Notes under the pieces: model-generated
What the model saw: only the letters and a program-made list of their open reading frames with translations
What the model was told of the DNA's origin: nothing
Database searches by the model: none
Origin: JBGTIS01 sp041745535
Lineage (GTDB): Bacteria; Bacteroidota; Bacteroidia; Cytophagales; Cyclobacteriaceae
Direction of reading: 5' to 3'
Length of the DNA: 7,662 nucleotides
NCBI GenBank assembly: GCA_041745535.1
Contig: JBGTIS010000308.1
Coordinates: forward strand, 1-7,662
Shown here: one piece after another, positions 6,598 to 7,662 of the stretch
Position numbering within the stretch: position 1 is the stretch's first letter
How the letters are laid out: every line of letters begins with the position of its first letter
Made by a program: the position numbers and the translations under genes

Positions 6598-7662
6598 ATG
6601 AAAAACGATAATAAAAGATATTGGAAAGGGATTGAGGAACTTACAAACGATCCTGAATTTATAAAAAACGCACACAATGAATTTCCTGAATTGCCTAACA
6701 GCGAAAGTAAGGAAAGTTCAAGAAGAGATTTTTTGAAAATGATGGGTTTTAGTCTGGCTGCCGCTTCATTGGCTGCCTGTGAGGCACCTGTCAGAAAAGC
6801 GATTCCATATGTGATCAAACCGATGGATGTTGATCCTTCTATTGCCAATTATTATGCATCTACGTATGCCGAAGGTGGTAACTATTGCGGCATTCTGGTA
6901 AAAACCCGCGAAGGGCGGCCCATCAAAATAGCGGGTAATAAAGTATCTAAAATAACGCAGGGTGGTGTAAGCGCACAGGTAGAGGCTTCTGTACTTTCTT
7001 TGTATGATAAAGAGCGATTAACCGATCCGCTGGCGGCTGGAGCGAAAACTACCTGGGAAGAAGTTGACAAAGCGATCGCGGCGCGGTTGCGAAGCAATGG
7101 GCAAATCCGGATCATCAGTAATACCATCATAAGCCCCACCACGCAAAAAGCGATTAACGAATTTTTGGCTGCTTATCCTGGCGCGAAACACATAATGTAC
7201 GATCCTCAGTCGTACAGTGGTATGTTAGAGGCCAATGCCCAAACCATGGGACAGGCCATGTTGCCTTCTTACGATTTTAGCAAAGCCAATACCATTGTAA
7301 GTTTTTCTGCCGACTTCCTGGGTACCTGGATTTCACCTATTGAATTTAATAAGCAGTACAGCAAAACCCGAAAACTTAGAAAAGGTAAAAAGGAAATGTC
7401 GCGTCATTTCCAGTACGAGTCCAACCTTTCTCTTACCGGCGCTAATGCCGATTACCGAATTCCTGTAAAACCTTCGCAGGAAGGATTAATTGTGGGACAA
7501 CTCTACAATTTACTGGCTGCCAAAGCCGGAAGACCATCGCTGAATAGCAAAGTAGTAGAAAATGTGGCGCATCTGGAACAGGCAGCGAACGAACTTTGGG
7601 CCAACCAGGGCAAGTCTTTGGTGGTATCAGGTTCTAATGATGCGGCTGTGCAAACAGTAGTA
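6598..7662 (+). CDS. actB: ActB, Fe-S/molybdopterin-family subunit of alternative complex III, N-terminal 355 residues, cut by window edge
   Basis: I translated from ATG 6598; the frame stays open to the window end (355 codons), while full-length ActB has about 1,000 residues. Residues 1-40 contain YWKGIEELTNDPEF and HNEFPE, the extended leader that defines the MoCo/4Fe-4S protein with extended Tat signal family (TIGR04519). The twin-arginine motif SRRDFLK (41-47), a hydrophobic stretch and a lipobox LAAC with Cys61 follow, so the folded protein is probably exported by Tat and may be lipidated. NYCGILVKTREGRPIKIAGN (95-114) matches the start of the molybdopterin oxidoreductase fold, but the cysteine set for an N-terminal 4Fe-4S cluster is absent. 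This fits the cofactor-free first half known for ActB; its Fe-S clusters lie in the second half, outside the window. It shares a transcript with actA (48-base gap, no promoter or terminator between them). Confidence 0.92.
   Translation, partial: MKNDNKRYWKGIEELTNDPEFIKNAHNEFPELPNSESKESSRRDFLKMMGFSLAAASLAACEAPVRKAIPYVIKPMDVDPSIANYYASTYAEGGNYCGILVKTREGRPIKIAGNKVSKITQGGVSAQVEASVLSLYDKERLTDPLAAGAKTTWEEVDKAIAARLRSNGQIRIISNTIISPTTQKAINEFLAAYPGAKHIMYDPQSYSGMLEANAQTMGQAMLPSYDFSKANTIVSFSADFLGTWISPIEFNKQYSKTRKLRKGKKEMSRHFQYESNLSLTGANADYRIPVKPSQEGLIVGQLYNLLAAKAGRPSLNSKVVENVAHLEQAANELWANQGKSLVVSGSNDAAVQTVV

Overview
The window comes from a Bacteroidota genome, probably a Cytophagales-like environmental heterotroph. 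Four signs support this. Promoters have the phylum's TTTG-N19-TAnnTTTG form. The four starts with visible leaders on the + strand lack Shine-Dalgarno sequences and sit in A/T-rich leaders. Ribosomal protein S1 is of the long six-repeat type. The right end carries the start of an alternative complex III (ACIII) operon whose ActB has the extended Tat signal typical of the phylum.

Layout, left to right. (1) Positions 1-555, minus strand: the N-terminal 185 residues of a PseB/FlaA1-like UDP-N-acetylhexosamine 4,6-dehydratase, cut by the window edge. No gene is called for it by simple ORF finding because its stop lies outside. (2) A divergent spacer with a predicted promoter and a perfect 12-bp hairpin at the predicted 5' end of the rpsA mRNA. 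(3) rpsA (772-2598), closed by a strong intrinsic terminator. (4) A compact tRNA-Cys(GCA) unit with its own promoter, encoded CCA and terminator. (5) A 593-residue exported DUF885-family putative zinc hydrolase (3040-4821) preceded by a perfect inverted repeat. (6) A 345-bp AT-rich spacer ending in a very good promoter. (7) actA (best start 5167) and actB (6598 to the window end, incomplete), the first two genes of ACIII.

The first half is housekeeping (translation: S1 and tRNA-Cys) next to a surface-glycan gene. The last two genes act together: ActA (multiheme cytochrome c) and ActB (Fe-S/molybdopterin-family protein without cofactor) form the periplasmic part of a quinol:electron-acceptor oxidoreductase that replaces the cytochrome bc1 complex and passes electrons towards cytochrome c or a terminal oxidase. 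No mobile element, CRISPR array, defence system or clearly new multi-gene system is visible. The most notable points are the promoter inside the longest actA reading frame, the extra N-terminal heme domain and second membrane helix of ActA, the rpsA leader hairpin, and the CGTTAAAT motifs before the DUF885 gene.
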